The notes under the pieces: generated by a model
Told to the model about the DNA's origin: nothing
Seen by the model: only the letters and a program-made list of their open reading frames with translations
Database searches by the model: none
NCBI RefSeq assembly: GCF_003265705.1
Contig: NW_020312902.1
Location: 13,316,669 to 13,380,668, forward strand
DNA: 64,000 nucleotides
Source of the DNA: Callorhinus ursinus
Taxonomy: Eukaryota; Chordata; Mammalia; Carnivora; Otariidae
Reading direction: 5' to 3'
In this document: piece by piece, positions 1-10,981 of the stretch
Numbering within the stretch: the stretch's first letter is position 1
Layout: every line of letters starts with the position of its first letter
Program-made: the position numbers and the translations under genes

Positions 1-239
1 TTTAATGCTCTGAAGTAACAATAGTGAATGGTTTCCCCAAGGGATGCACCTTCTTTCCCCCACTCAGTTCAGTAGCTCCTTCATGGTCAAGACAAAGGAA
101 TTGGGAACTCTTTATTAGGTCCACAGCTGAAAGTGAAATTGGTAGGATGGTCACTACTCAGAGAGATAGATGTAAATGAAGTTCCAACAGACCTCCAAGT
201 AGTGGCAAGACAGGACTATAAGATCAAAATAAAACAAAT

Positions 240-1230
240 TTCCTTGGTCAAATATTTATTGACACCTCTTATGTGCCTGGTCTGGCAGTGGCCTCTGTTC
301 AAAGGATCTAGTGGTGAACAGGAAAGGGAAGGCCCTAGCTTAAGTAGAATTTACATTCTAACTTGAGAAGGCAAACGATATTCAGACAAATGGGTTGAAA
401 AATATGAGTTGTAAAAAAACCTGAGTTATAAATACTTGTCATGAAGACAGTTAAAACAGAGTGATGTGATAGAGGGTGACTGCATAGCTACTTTGTACTG
501 AAAATCTAAGAAAGTCCTCTTTTAAGAGGTGACATTTAAACTATGCAAAGACCCAGGTGAGAGCCATTTCCAACAGAGGGCAGATCTAGTGTGAAAGGAA
601 GGTGCCGTGTGGGAAGGACAGAAAGACAGTCAGTGGCCTTAGGTTAGTGGGGAAATAGATTAGTAGAAGGAAATGGAATAAAAAATAAGGCCAGGAAGAC
701 CATGAAGGACCTTATTTCCAGCTGAAATGAGAGAAATAGGATTTGATTTAAACCTTAAAACATAATTTTCATTTCTTTATAGTGAATGGATTGTCAGGAC
801 TCAACATGGATACAAGGAGATGAACTAGGGGAAAGAGTAACAATTTTAAGAGACCATGTAAGAAAAGTGGTCTGGATCAACGTTACAGTAGTCTAGAAAG
901 AAAGAGATGGAAAGGATATTTTTAGAGGTGAAATCAATAGGATTTGGTGATAGAATGTATACAGGTTGCTTGAGCAAAAGAAAGAAATCAGGGACAACAT
1001 AGATTTTTACGGTTAAGCAGTTGAGATCGGGAAATGGGAAGAACAGGAGAAGCAAAGCTTTCTGCTTGTTTCTGTTTGGTTCACTTCAAGGTTTAGATGC
1101 TTTTTGGACTTCCATGTTGTGATGTACTGTCAAGGAGACCTTTGGATGGATGGATCCAAATTTCCAGGAAGTAATCAAAGTTGGGAATATAGATCTGGAA
1201 GTCACTTTTAAGGTAGGACTAACTTAAAGC
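240..1230. repeat. Ancient mammalian dispersed repeat, family not assigned
   Basis: It starts with TATTTATTGACACCTCTTAT and passes through AGTAGAATTTACATTCTAAC, AGAGGTGACATTTAAACTAT and GACCATGAAGGACCTTATTT. This order is familiar from a common old mammalian repeat whose name I am not sure of. Similar pieces occur near 30960, 45600, 51900 and 58330. Confidence 0.5.
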
Positions 1231-4200
1231 AGAATGTTTAATAAGAAAGAAAAAAAAAAAAAAGCCCCACAGCCAGAGAAAGGAAAACAGTAACTAATGA
1301 TAAGCTCAAACTGAAAGCAACTAGGGTCACTGTCAATCATAAGTGTGTTCTAGAAATGACACTATTGTGAGAGGTGATGAAGCCACTGTGAGTCTAGTAT
1401 GTGTTCACAGATAGATAACGTGAATAATAGAAGAAATTATCCTACTAAATCCTAAATACTAGGTTTAGTTACAATCCTTGTAGAGAAACTGACAATCAAT
1501 GTGATTAAAGTTAAAAAACAGGTTGTTCTAGAAACAGGTTACATGAATTGAAGATAGCTTAGGGAAAAGAAGAATAGAGCTGAATTCATTACCTTGCCTT
1601 TTAATTTTTTTTAGTAAGAAAGCTGTAGTTAAACAAATAAAAACAAACCTATTTGTTGACTACTGAAAAGGGGAAATGTCTGTGAAAGAAATCAGTCATT
1701 GGATGCATAAAAATATTAATTAAAAATACAGATAAAATAAAGGAGAAAATATTTCCATTCTCATAACTGTTCCAAAGAGAACAGTCAAATATTTTTGCAC
1801 AAGAATTTAAGCTCCCAAGTATTTTGTCTTGTTCACTTTTACAACCCAGCCCTTAAACGAATGCTGGATAGATAGTATATGCTCAATGAATGTGTGAGGA
1901 ATGAATGCATAAATGCATAAAATCTGTTCTGAGTTGCATCTCTGATCATTTTCCAGAACTTAGAAAGGTTAGACAAAGAAATCTCTTGAGGTCCTTTCTA
2001 GCTCTATGATTCTAAATATCATGTGCAATTCTGGATCAGACTTATTCAGCATAGCTCTGGGCAGCAGAACAGATACTAATGGACATTAATTATAAGTAGA
2101 TTCCCTACTGCTCAGCATAAAAACAATCTTTTAACAGCTAAAGCCATTATACAAGATGGTAACTCTGTCTTGGGTATATGTGAGTTGTTCAGCTCTGCGG
2201 CATTGTGGTGAAGTAGGGTGATCCTCTGGGGTGTCAGAGAAGTATCTGCCACACTAGATGTGAACCCAAACTACGTATTCTCTAAAACCCTTCCTTATTC
2301 TAGCATCTATGACTTTATGATATTGAGATGAGATCCACTAAAAGGAACAGAATCTTCCAAGAATAACCAAGTCCTCCCCAGAAGTCTCTAGCACAGAAAT
2401 AGTGCTATAATGGTCATTGAGAATCAGTGTTCCTCCCTTTGGTCAGTTGCATCACTCTTGATCACAAACACATGAGGAGGTGGCAGTTTAGCGACCGGGA
2501 AGTTCTTCACAATAACATGTGCACTTTCGTTTTTCAGAAGAGCCTATTGGTTAGGACTATTGTTTGCATGGCAATGTGCCTCTGGACAAGACACCAGCGC
2601 TCGCAACCATTTATAGAAAAACAAAGGAACACAAAGGGCCAGGTGATGTTTTGTTTCCTGTTTCCAAGAACATCCTATTGGAAGGAGACGCTGACAGCTT
2701 GTCAGGGCTAAGCAAACAGTAGGACCCCCGTCTACCTGCCAATTAGTAGCTCTGTCTATTGCAAGTTTTTATTAGAGCACTGCCTTCCATAGGGTGCCAT
2801 TATTCATTTCACCCTAATGCATCCATGGTCTGAAGAAAATACTGGATGGAGGGCTTACCTGAAACAGCACTTAGGTTCTAATCTCTATGCATCCAAATGT
2901 ACACGGTCACAAACAGATGGGTTCATTTGTATGCTGTTTTGTCTTCATGCATATCTAGCTACCTATCATTTCAATTTATGGGAAACAGCATGCCTTATTA
3001 GCCTAGCTAACATTTCCTCAGCTTTTCAATTATGACTCCTCTTTTCTCTGAAAGGCAATATAGCTATTATTTAAATTTGAGAACCACCCTACCCTTGTGT
3101 AAGAGTGGGTCGGCTGGTGTTGGGTTTTTTCCCTATGCAAATATATATACATCTGTGTACAAAATAACATCAGTTTGAGGCCTACACAGAAAATAGCAAT
3201 GAACGGATAACTTTTCTTTCATTTAAAATGAGCTATTTGTTTACCTTGAAGGTTGTGACTTAATTAGAAGCCACTGGTGATGAAGAAACTGCTTAAGTTT
3301 CACAAGCTTGCAATTCATAAGCATGAGACAAAAATCAGTCAAGAATCTCATAAAGAAACACTGGTGATAATGGTATAGTCAAGTCCTTCCAAAACACTCA
3401 CTTAGCCTTTGAAAGAGAAGTGCAAAGGAGAATTCTTGAATGGGTTATTTCTTGTTGTGTTCTGACACACGTCCTCAAGGGCTGCCATTTAATCAGTGCA
3501 GAGATTTACAGAGAATGGCATTCACAGGTAGGCAAGTAAGCAGAAATCATGGGTGGTGTTCAAGTTCAAGAAAACATGTGTAGCATTTATGACAAATGGT
3601 TGTGTCGACATCCTTTAAATGGAGAAAATTCTATCTCAAAAGCTTAGTGTGAAAAATCATGTTTAATACTTTGTGAGTTGGAGTAGGCAAACACAGGGAG
3701 GGTGGTATTATCATTATTATAAGAGGAAGTTGAATGGGAATGCAGCTATTTTCTTTCTGAGTTTTGCAAACATTTTCTACCAACAAAAGAGATATTTCAT
3801 GGAGCAAGGGAAAATGCAAACTTTGTACTGGTAACTTTGAGAGGCACGATTTTATCCTACTTACATATCCCTGAGAGAATATTAAACAATTTTTCCAGCT
3901 TGGATGGTTTCCCTCCAGAAATTCCCAGACAAATGCTCCTTTGGGAAGTGATCAGGTCTTGGGTGAGAAACCACTGCAGAACAGACTGAATGGTCAGATG
4001 TAAGGATGGAAGATGAACCAAAATCAAAACTCTCTAGTCCCTCCGTTCCACACCAGATATACTCACTTCTCCTATCCCCAAAAGGAAATAACGCCACCAA
4101 ATTCCTCATTTCCTTAGAACAAGGAAAGTTTTGTGCAAAAGGCTCTAGAAATCAACCACTAAGTAAGTACTAAGTTCCTACCATAATGAAGGAGAAAGAG

Positions 4201-4959
4201 CAGGAGGGTGATGGTCAAGTGAGAGATGGGGTTGCCACCCCTTCTCTCAAGGAAGAAATCTGCTCAGCTATATCTGTCTGCAGGGCATTTACCGATTTTC
4301 TGATTGAGACCTCAATGGAAGTTCTTAGAACATCATGATGGAGCTAAAAAAAGTTTACCTTTCTTGGTTAAGAAACAAATAAGCAACTGAACTTGTTTTA
4401 AGAGTTAAGTAATCCTCTCTGAGAGTACAAGTGCTCTTCAGTCCTCAGTAGACAAGTTCTTCCCTCCACAAGAAGGCAGGTCTTTGCAGTAGAGGGTATT
4501 ATCTACGGGGTCAACCTGGCATTTAAGTTCTTCTGAGTCCTACCCACTCTACTTTCTCCCATTTTTTTATTCTAATCAAATATATTTTCTGAACACTCCC
4601 TACTTTTCCTGAATCCCAGGCTTTGGTAACAGTTTCTCTTCCCTTGGCTTGCCTTTCATCAGTCCTCTGACACAGGGCATCCTTTTTTCAAGAATTAACT
4701 CTCATGTCAGCAGCTAAATGAAGACCCCCTTACACACTAGGCAGGACTCCATCCTGTGCTAAGATCGCAGCAATACACATGGCCAGCATGCTTAAGCAGG
4801 CATTGCTTGGATTTCTGGTGATATGTGGACTAAGCTCCTTATCTTGACTATGATCTCCCAGAGAGCTGGGGCCACGTGATAAGCCTCTGTGTACTCATTA
4901 AAGTATCTGGAAAATTCAGTTAAAAGAGAAGAGCAGCCATAACAGAGGCCTAATTTAGT

Positions 4960-5130
4960 GCTGCCAGGTACTAGCTGTGTAGACTTGAGCAAAGAACTTA
5001 ATATGTCTGCATTTCAATGCCATTATAAACATGTGATAAAGAGTACCCACATACATAGGGTTGTTAAAGAACTAACTTAGATAATTCGTGTAAAGGATTT
5101 AGAATGGTGCCTGGAATATAATTCCTCAAA
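4960..5130 (+). repeat. MIR
   Basis: CTAGCTGTGTAGACTTGAGC, AAAGAACTTAATATGTCTGC and AGAATGGTGCCTGGAATA follow the MIR core order. Diverged. Confidence 0.65.
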
Positions 5131-5790
5131 ACTCCTGACTATCATTAGTATTAAGTAATTTCATGCTTCTAATTTATCCAAAAAGTATATAATCAGTAGT
5201 AAAGGGATGATAAAGAATTACAATGGGAACTTGTACAAGCTCATTCTTGAGTTGGTAGAGTACTTTTCCTTACAAATGGCTCCACGCATCTTTTCAAAAT
5301 TTAATCTCATAATCTCTCTGTATGAAGACAGAGTGGTAGATAAAACCACTGGACTTTATGTTACCTCAGGCTCTAAGAAACTGATGATATTTGACCAGTT
5401 TTGACCAACAAAAATGGCAAAATGATAAGGTTTAACTTAATAACTGAGAGAAACCTTCTTAAGTCCTTGCCAGGGTGACTTAAGCTTGAATTTGGCACCT
5501 GGAAGTCCTGTATCTTTTACTGGTTACAATCTGATGCTTCCCAGTAAAACTCTGACTTTAAAAGGGTGAGTCTCCCAAAATCAAGCATCTGGGAGTTAAG
5601 CCAGAGTCCATCCTCCAGCTCATGGCTCATCCCAACAACTGTACTCTAGATAGCATACCCTTTACTGCCAAATTTTCACTCTCAAATATTCACTCTGCTG
5701 CATCTGAAGCCTGAAATTCTTCCCCTTCAGCATATAAACACACATGATACTTATTCATCCCCTGCCAAAAGCCAAAACAAACAACAGAAT

Positions 5791-5875
5791 CATCATCATC
5801 ATCATCATCAAAATATATTCTCACAAATCTTTCTCATCATCATCATCATCAAAATATATTCTCACAGATCTTTGT
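5791..5875. repeat. Tandem duplication with (ATC)n
   Basis: Units 5791-5834 and 5835-5875 each contain a (CAT)n run followed by AAAATATATTCTCACA and ATCTTT. They differ by one CAT and a few bases. Confidence 0.85.
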
Positions 5876-5973
5876 CCTCACTGGAGGGTCATGCATATAC
5901 ACACTCAACCTCATTCCATAATTGACTTTATTGAGAGTTATCTACACTGTCTCCACTTCACTCCATTGCTTAT

Positions 5974-5996
5974 CATTCATTCATTCATTCATTCAT
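5974..5996. repeat. (CATT)n microsatellite
   Basis: Nearly six perfect CATT units. Confidence 0.9.
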
Positions 5997-6204
5997 CATT
6001 TCGTTCATAAATCTACTGTAATCTACCTTTCAATCCCACTTCTCTTTTGAATCTGCTCTGATACAGATCACCAATGACCTCCTTTACTCCTCTATATTGC
6101 TTAATCTTAGATTGTTTTTCATTCCATAACTAATTTGGTCTGATTATAGAATTTGGTGCTATTGATCACCCCTTTCTTCAGCATCCATGAAAACATTTCT
6201 CCTG

Positions 6205-6800
6205 GGGCGCCTGGGTGGCTCAGTCGTTAAATGGCTGCCTTCGGCTCAGGTCATGATCTCGGGGTCCTGGGATCAAGCCCCACATCGGGCTCCCTGCTCA
6301 GCAGGAAGGCTGCTTCTCTCTCTCCCACTCCCCCTGCTTGTGTTCCCTCTCTCGTTGTGTCTATCTCTGTCCAATAAATAAAATCTTTTTTATTATGTTA
6401 TGTTAGTCACCATACAATACATCATTAGTTTTTGATATGGTGATCCACTGTTTTCGTATAACACCCAGTGCTCCATGCAGTACGTGCCCTCCTTAATACC
6501 CATCACCGGGCTAACCCATCCCCCCACCCCCCTCCCCTCTAAAACCCTGTTTGTTTCTCAGAGTCCATAGTCTCTCATGGTTCATCTCCCCCTCTGATTT
6601 CCCCCCCTTCATTTTTCCCTTCCTTCTCCTAATGTCCTCCATGCCATTCCTTATGTTCCACAAATAAGTGAAACCCTATGATAATTGACTTTTGCTGCTT
6701 GACTTATTTCACTTAGCATAATCTCCTCCAGTCCCATCCATGTTGATATAAAAGTTGGGTATTCATCCTTTCTGATGCATAAAATCTTAAAAAAAAAAAG
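6205..6800 (+). mobile_element. Can-SINE (SINEC), interrupted in its tail by an L1
   Basis: The element has a tRNA-Lys-derived head (GGCGCCTGGGTGGCTCAG), a CT-rich body and an AATAAATAAAATCTT tail. The tail is interrupted at 6388 by an L1 and resumes at 6779 with ATAAAATCTT and poly-A. The whole composite is flanked by near-identical target-site copies at 6190-6204 and 6801-6814 (core ATTTCTCCTG). It is inserted in older repeat sequence. It is antisense to SORCS3. Confidence 0.92.
6388..6778 (-). mobile_element. L1 3' end, 5'-truncated, inserted in a SINEC tail
   Basis: This is carnivore L1 3' sequence in reverse orientation: the plus strand starts with poly-T and TATTATGTTATGTTAGTCAC, and near 6700-6725 it reads the antisense of the usual L1 sequence around GCTAAGTGAAATAAGTC. 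The 10-bp target-site copies ATAAAATCTT at 6378-6387 and 6779-6788 flank it exactly. Only about 390 bp were inserted. It has no coding potential. Confidence 0.88.
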
Positions 6801-7555
6801 AAAAATTTCTCCTGTGTTTTTATTGTTTTGTCTACTTCTTGGTCTGTTCCATAATTTATTTTCTGCTCTGTGTGTTGGTATTTAACAGTGTTCTGCAGGA
6901 ATCCCCGGTTTCTCCTTGTTGTACCCACTCTTCTGAGGCATTGGGACCACTGCCACGGCTTCACCTACCATCTAATGGCTAATGTGTCCAAATCTAGAGT
7001 GTCAGCCCAGACCTCTGTCCTGACCATCAGATGAATATATCTGAAAAATCATCATCTCTGCTTAAATATTCACAGACATTTAAACTCAAATTATCTAGAA
7101 CTGAAATTCGTATCTACTACATGAACCTAACATTCTTCTTGTGGCAATTTCCATTTCCTGTATTTTGGATTCTTAATCTTGTCTGCTTGAACTCACAGGT
7201 CCTTCCTGGTTTTTTCTGCTTATCTGAGCCCCCACTCCTACCGCCCTTTTCTAATCATCATACTTCCCCATCTAAATTTCTGGCCTACCACTGCTACCTA
7301 AGGGTTAGATGATGGGATGTGTAATAAATGGATGTATAGATGAATAAATGGAAGAGGAAATGGGTAAATGGGTATAAAGTCATGCAGAAAAACTTGTCCC
7401 AACACTTTCCACTAAAAAAAAAAAAATTGCTTATTAATAGGGTAGGGAGCTGTCCTTACCACAAATGTCTGACTGGTAGAGGTGTGTGTTTCATGGCCAC
7501 GAGGGCGCCACCCCAGTCTAGGAACCAGACATTGTACTCTTCATCAAAGATCTGG

Positions 7556-7584
7556 AACAACAACAACAACAACAACAACAACAA
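7556..7584. repeat. (CAA)n microsatellite
   Basis: About nine perfect CAA units. Confidence 0.95.
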
Positions 7585-7589
7585 TCTTA

Positions 7590-7790
7590 GCAACACCTTA
7601 CATTTGCATAGTGCTTACAGTTTACAAAGTCTTTCACAAATATTGTTTCATCTAGGTTCTGAGCCTTCCAACAACCCTATCAGGTAGTTTGGCAAATACT
7701 ACTATCCCCACTTAATAGATGAGGACATGGGCTTTGGAGAGAACAAATAATTCTCCCAAAGCCAGTCAAATGGTATTTCCAGGGCTCCCT
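7590..7790 (+). repeat. MIR-like repeat
   Basis: CATTTGCATAGTGCTTACAG, then CAACAACCCTATCAGGTAG, CCCCACTTAATAGATGAGGA and AAAGCCAGTCAAATGG follow MIR order. Confidence 0.6.
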
Positions 7791-9349
7791 CCACTAGTAC
7801 TGTGAACCAGTGTGCTACAAGAAGTTGAGACAACAAGATGCTCAGCTAGATAACCCAAAGGAAAAATATGACTTCAAAAATGCTTCCCCATCTTGGCATC
7901 CGAGTAAGTTACTACTCAGCTCTCTCTTCTTTCTCATCTATGCAGATTTTTGCTAATTTATAAATGGTCTGTATCTTACAGTGTTGTTCATAAACTGTCT
8001 AGGAATGTAAAGACAATTTCTCTAGACATTATGGTATACATGATGACTGAGTTCTTAGACTGAGCCACCATCTCCTAGGTTTCCATGCAAGCTGGATGAA
8101 GGCCTAAGTTGGGCCCTTGCAGATCTTTACTCTGAATGTGCATTGGAACATAGTGCTTCCAGGGATCCAGAGTTATTCATTCTTTGATTCATCCCTTTGT
8201 CCATTACCTATTCATCTGTCCACTCATTCATTCATGCATTCAGTGATCCATTCATCCATCTACCCATACGCATTTCCTAAGCACCTATTATGATGCCAGG
8301 CTCTGAGCTATGAGAACTTCAGAGGTGATCCCACATGTATCAGTGCTTCTATTATATATAACTATTGTATCTCCAACCTGAAACAGGAAAAAAACATTTC
8401 TGCAGCTGAAAACCAACCTCCTACTTTAGATCTTCTGGAAGAAAGTGGAATTGGACGATTCCTGAAGCTCTTAACTACTTAACCACTGGTGGTTCTTACA
8501 GCCTAGATGGAGAGGTTGGGATGGTGGATTAAGTGAACCATAGTAGAAAAGGTAAGGAGGTATAAACATATTCAAAAGGGAGGGAACAGGAGGAATGGGG
8601 TCTCCTGTACATATGCCCCAGGGAACACCATAGAGAAAAAGTAAATGGATTCTCAGGCCTAACCTCTCAATTGGTTTCCTTTCTCACATTTTCCTTTTAA
8701 GGAAATAAAAATATCCACACTAATGGTAGTCTCAATGCAAAAAGGACCTCAGGGTGATTCATTTCTCTAACAGAGAGAAATGGACTCTGGGCCTATAGTG
8801 CCAGTGTTTTCTCTCCAGAGCTCAAAGGTAGGCTCTGTGCTAAGCCACATAATGGAGAGGCTGGATTGAAGTCCGAGGATGAGGGGTACAAGATACTTGG
8901 CATGGGGGGGAGAGAGACACCATTATCTTTTCACTTTCTTCTCTATCACTCTGGCCACTGCTAACAATTGCCCTGTCCAACACTGGAGTGGAAACTGGAA
9001 TCCTTAGCTATTTGGAAAAAGAAAAAGAAAACCAAAGTAGTAAAAACACAAGGAAGGAATGTTGCAGTAGTCACCCGGCCAGGTGAGCTATTTCTTGAGT
9101 TGGAGGGACAATGGTTTGTTGCTAGGAGTTTCTGTACCAGAAGAGTTGAAGTTCTAGTTTCCATCCTCATTTGACACTTAAATGAGATTATCTTTTATTC
9201 TGAAGATATGTTCTGAATTATGTGTCTGCATCTCATCTACCTAATTATGGCCTTGTGGGTAGGAACCTTAACTTATTCTTTGTTGTATGCCTTATAGTAC
9301 TTAATTAAAATAGCTGGTTGCATCTGGTGGGTTCTTGGTAAATTTTTCT

Positions 9350-9421
9350 TTTGATGGTGGTAGTGGTGACAGTGGTGGCAATGGGGGTGGTGATGGTGAT
9401 GTTGGTGATGGTGATGACAGC
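9350..9421. repeat. GGTGAT-type low-complexity tract
   Basis: Imperfect GGTGAT/GGTGGT units over about 70 bp, purine-rich on the plus strand. Confidence 0.8.
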
Positions 9422-9648
9422 TTCATATAGGGATCCAAGTTGGAACTTTTCCAACTAGATTGCAGATGGTGGCTGCACCTACATCAAGATGTTCAGTGTT
9501 CCTCTTTCATCTTCCTCAGGTGAAAACCTTTCACCTTTAAGACTTAGTAAAATGTCAACTCTTCTTGTGAAATCTTTCCCAGTTTCTCCCAGTAGAAGTA
9601 ATTCTTCCCTTTGCTCTGCAGGCTAAAAATGCTACTAAAATATAATCA

Positions 9649-9827
9649 GGGGCACCTGGGTGGCTCAGTTAAATGTCTGACTCTTGATTCCATCTCAGGT
9701 CACGATCTCAGGGTCCTGAGATCAAGCCCCATGTAAGGTTCTCTTACAATTCTTAAGATTCTCTCCCTCTCCCTTCTGCCCTTCCCCACTGCTCATGGGC
9801 GCTTTCTCTCTCTCTTAAAAAAAAAAA
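9649..9827 (+). mobile_element. Can-SINE (SINEC), diverged copy
   Basis: The head GGCACCTGGGTGGCTCAG is followed by a diverged B-box region, a CT-rich stretch and a poly-A tail. It is shorter and more mutated than the 6.2-kb and 54.5-kb copies, which suggests an older insertion. Target-site duplications are not clear. Confidence 0.9.
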
Positions 9828-9962
9828 TCACTCTAAACTACAGTTAGTTATTTATGAAGCTGTTTTCTCTACTTAATTTTGAACTCCTTGAGGAAAAGGA
9901 CTCCAAAATATTCAATTGCCTCCTCAGGTTTGTACTTGACACCTATTGACATTGTATTAATC

Positions 9963-10140
9963 TGTGTTGTTCAATACAGTGGCCACATGAGACAATTTAA
10001 ATTTAAATTGATTAAAACAAAATAAAAAATTCAGTTCCTCTGTCACACTAGCCACATTTCAAGTATTCAATAGACACATGGGATGGCACAGACAGAGAAC
10101 ATTTCCATCTTTGCAGAAAGTTCTATTGGACAGTGTGCTA
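9963..10140. mobile_element. hAT-type non-autonomous DNA transposon remnant
   Basis: The start GTGTTGTTCAATACAGTGGC and the end TCTATTGGACAGTGTGCTA form imperfect terminal inverted repeats. A CCACATTTCAAGTATTCAAT segment inside is typical of a common mammalian Charlie-related family. I cannot name the subfamily with confidence. Confidence 0.7.
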
Positions 10141-10665
10141 CAAATGTTTGTAAAATTGAATTAATTTTTCATGTAGTGATGTATCTATTAAGCTGCTTCT
10201 TCTTACTTAAGGCTGGGCCTATATAATACTTAACCCACCAGAGACTTCCACAGCTTTGTGTTTTTAGTATTCTAACCTGCTCATCTTGTAAATAAAGAAA
10301 CAGATCCAGCAAGGTAAAGAGACCTATCTGCCCAGATCCCATGGCACATTAATGATAGGAACAAGTTCATCAGTTGTATCCCCAGAAACCAGCACAGTAC
10401 TTAGCATCCAGTGGCTGTCCCATACTTACTGCTGAATGAAAGAATGGAAAAAAATGGGAAAATTCTGGTTCTTCCTATTTCTCACCCAATGCTTCCATTT
10501 TACCCCTCTGCTCATCCATCTGTCAGCCAAAATGGACCAAACTGAACAGTTGCTTCCACATTTCTTTTGCAACCACACTCATACTGAGCCTGAGAATCTA
10601 CAGGAAAAAGAGAGGGTAGAAATTGCCCTAAATGCCTCTTCCCTGTCCCCAATTCTCCCAGTTAC

Positions 10666-10742
10666 CTGTCTCCATGTGTTGCCCCCATCAGAAGAGATGA
10701 ACACACCAATATCAGTATATGAGAGCTCCGGGCCAATGTTGC
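10666..10742 (-). CDS. SORCS3: SORCS3 coding exon, fifth and last in window (2 nt + 25 codons)
   Basis: This 77-nt exon begins with the last two bases of the split Gly codon and ends at a codon boundary. It encodes (G)NIGPELSYTDIGVFISSDG then GNTWRQ. The acceptor is CTTATGTTTCAG|GC, with a rather weak pyrimidine tract. The donor is CAG|GTAACT. ISSDGGNTW is a textbook Asp-box (S-x-D-x-G-x-T-W) of the VPS10 propeller. The next family segment, remembered as IFDEEYNVWFLDWGG, was not found in the 10.6 kb downstream, so the following intron runs past position 1. An open frame that reads through both splice sites exists in the genomic strand but is not the exon. Confidence 0.96.
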
Positions 10743-10842
10743 CTGAAACATAAGCAGATCGTTTATAATTGTTTGCAGATTTGGGACTGGGGGGAAGGCG
10801 GCAGAGAGTAAAGTTTTCCAAGTTATGTTTAAAGTTGATGTG

Positions 10843-10981
10843 GAGTGCCTGGTTGGCTCAGTCAGAAGAGCATGTGACTCTTGATCTCAGGGTCATGAGT
10901 TTGAGCCCCCCATTGGGTGCAGAGATTACTAAAAACAATGATTAATTAATTTTTAAAAATTCCTTTAAAATAAATAAAAAT
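10843..10981 (+). mobile_element. Can-SINE, short old copy close to a SORCS3 exon
   Basis: The tRNA-like head (GTGCCTGGTTGGCTCAGTC) and A-rich tail are flanked by 12-bp target-site copies AAAGTTGATGTG (10831-10842) and AAAGTTCATGTG (10982-10993) with one mismatch. It is antisense to SORCS3 and its head ends about 100 bp upstream of the exon at 10666-10742. Confidence 0.88.

Larger units (their letters stand above)
5500..7310. repeat. Ancient repeat block hosting nested insertions
   Basis: The sequence on both sides of the 6205-6800 composite reads as one interrupted old repeat. On the left are segments such as CTGATACAGATCACCAATGA; on the right are GTCAGCCCAGACCTCTGTCC and similar. The family looks LINE-derived and mammalian-wide, but I cannot name it. 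(ATC)n and (CATT)n tracts lie inside it. Confidence 0.45.
1..10665 (-). other. SORCS3: SORCS3 intron after the last visible exon (incomplete)
   Basis: This is intronic sequence; the next coding exon was not found. About 240-1230 resembles an ancient mammalian-wide dispersed repeat that I cannot place in a family. A MIR/L2-type tail (GCTCAATGAATG) lies near 1880. Nothing recognisable was seen in about 2000-4950. About 4960-5130 is MIR-like. About 5500-7310 is an old repeat block broken by nested SINEC and L1 insertions. 7590-7790 is MIR-like. About 8160-8330 has ATTC-rich old-repeat sequence. About 8340-9340 shows nothing clear. 9350-9421 is a GGTGAT-type low-complexity tract. A SINEC and a hAT element follow at 9649 and 9963. 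Confidence 0.7.

Noticed and set aside
5791..5875. CRISPR-like repeat and spacer arrangement
   Set aside because: Only two units exist, they are directly tandem, and the host is a mammal.
6205..6385. tRNA gene
   Set aside because: The tRNA-Lys-like head belongs to Can-SINEs; no intact tRNA fold or terminator is present at any of the eight copies.
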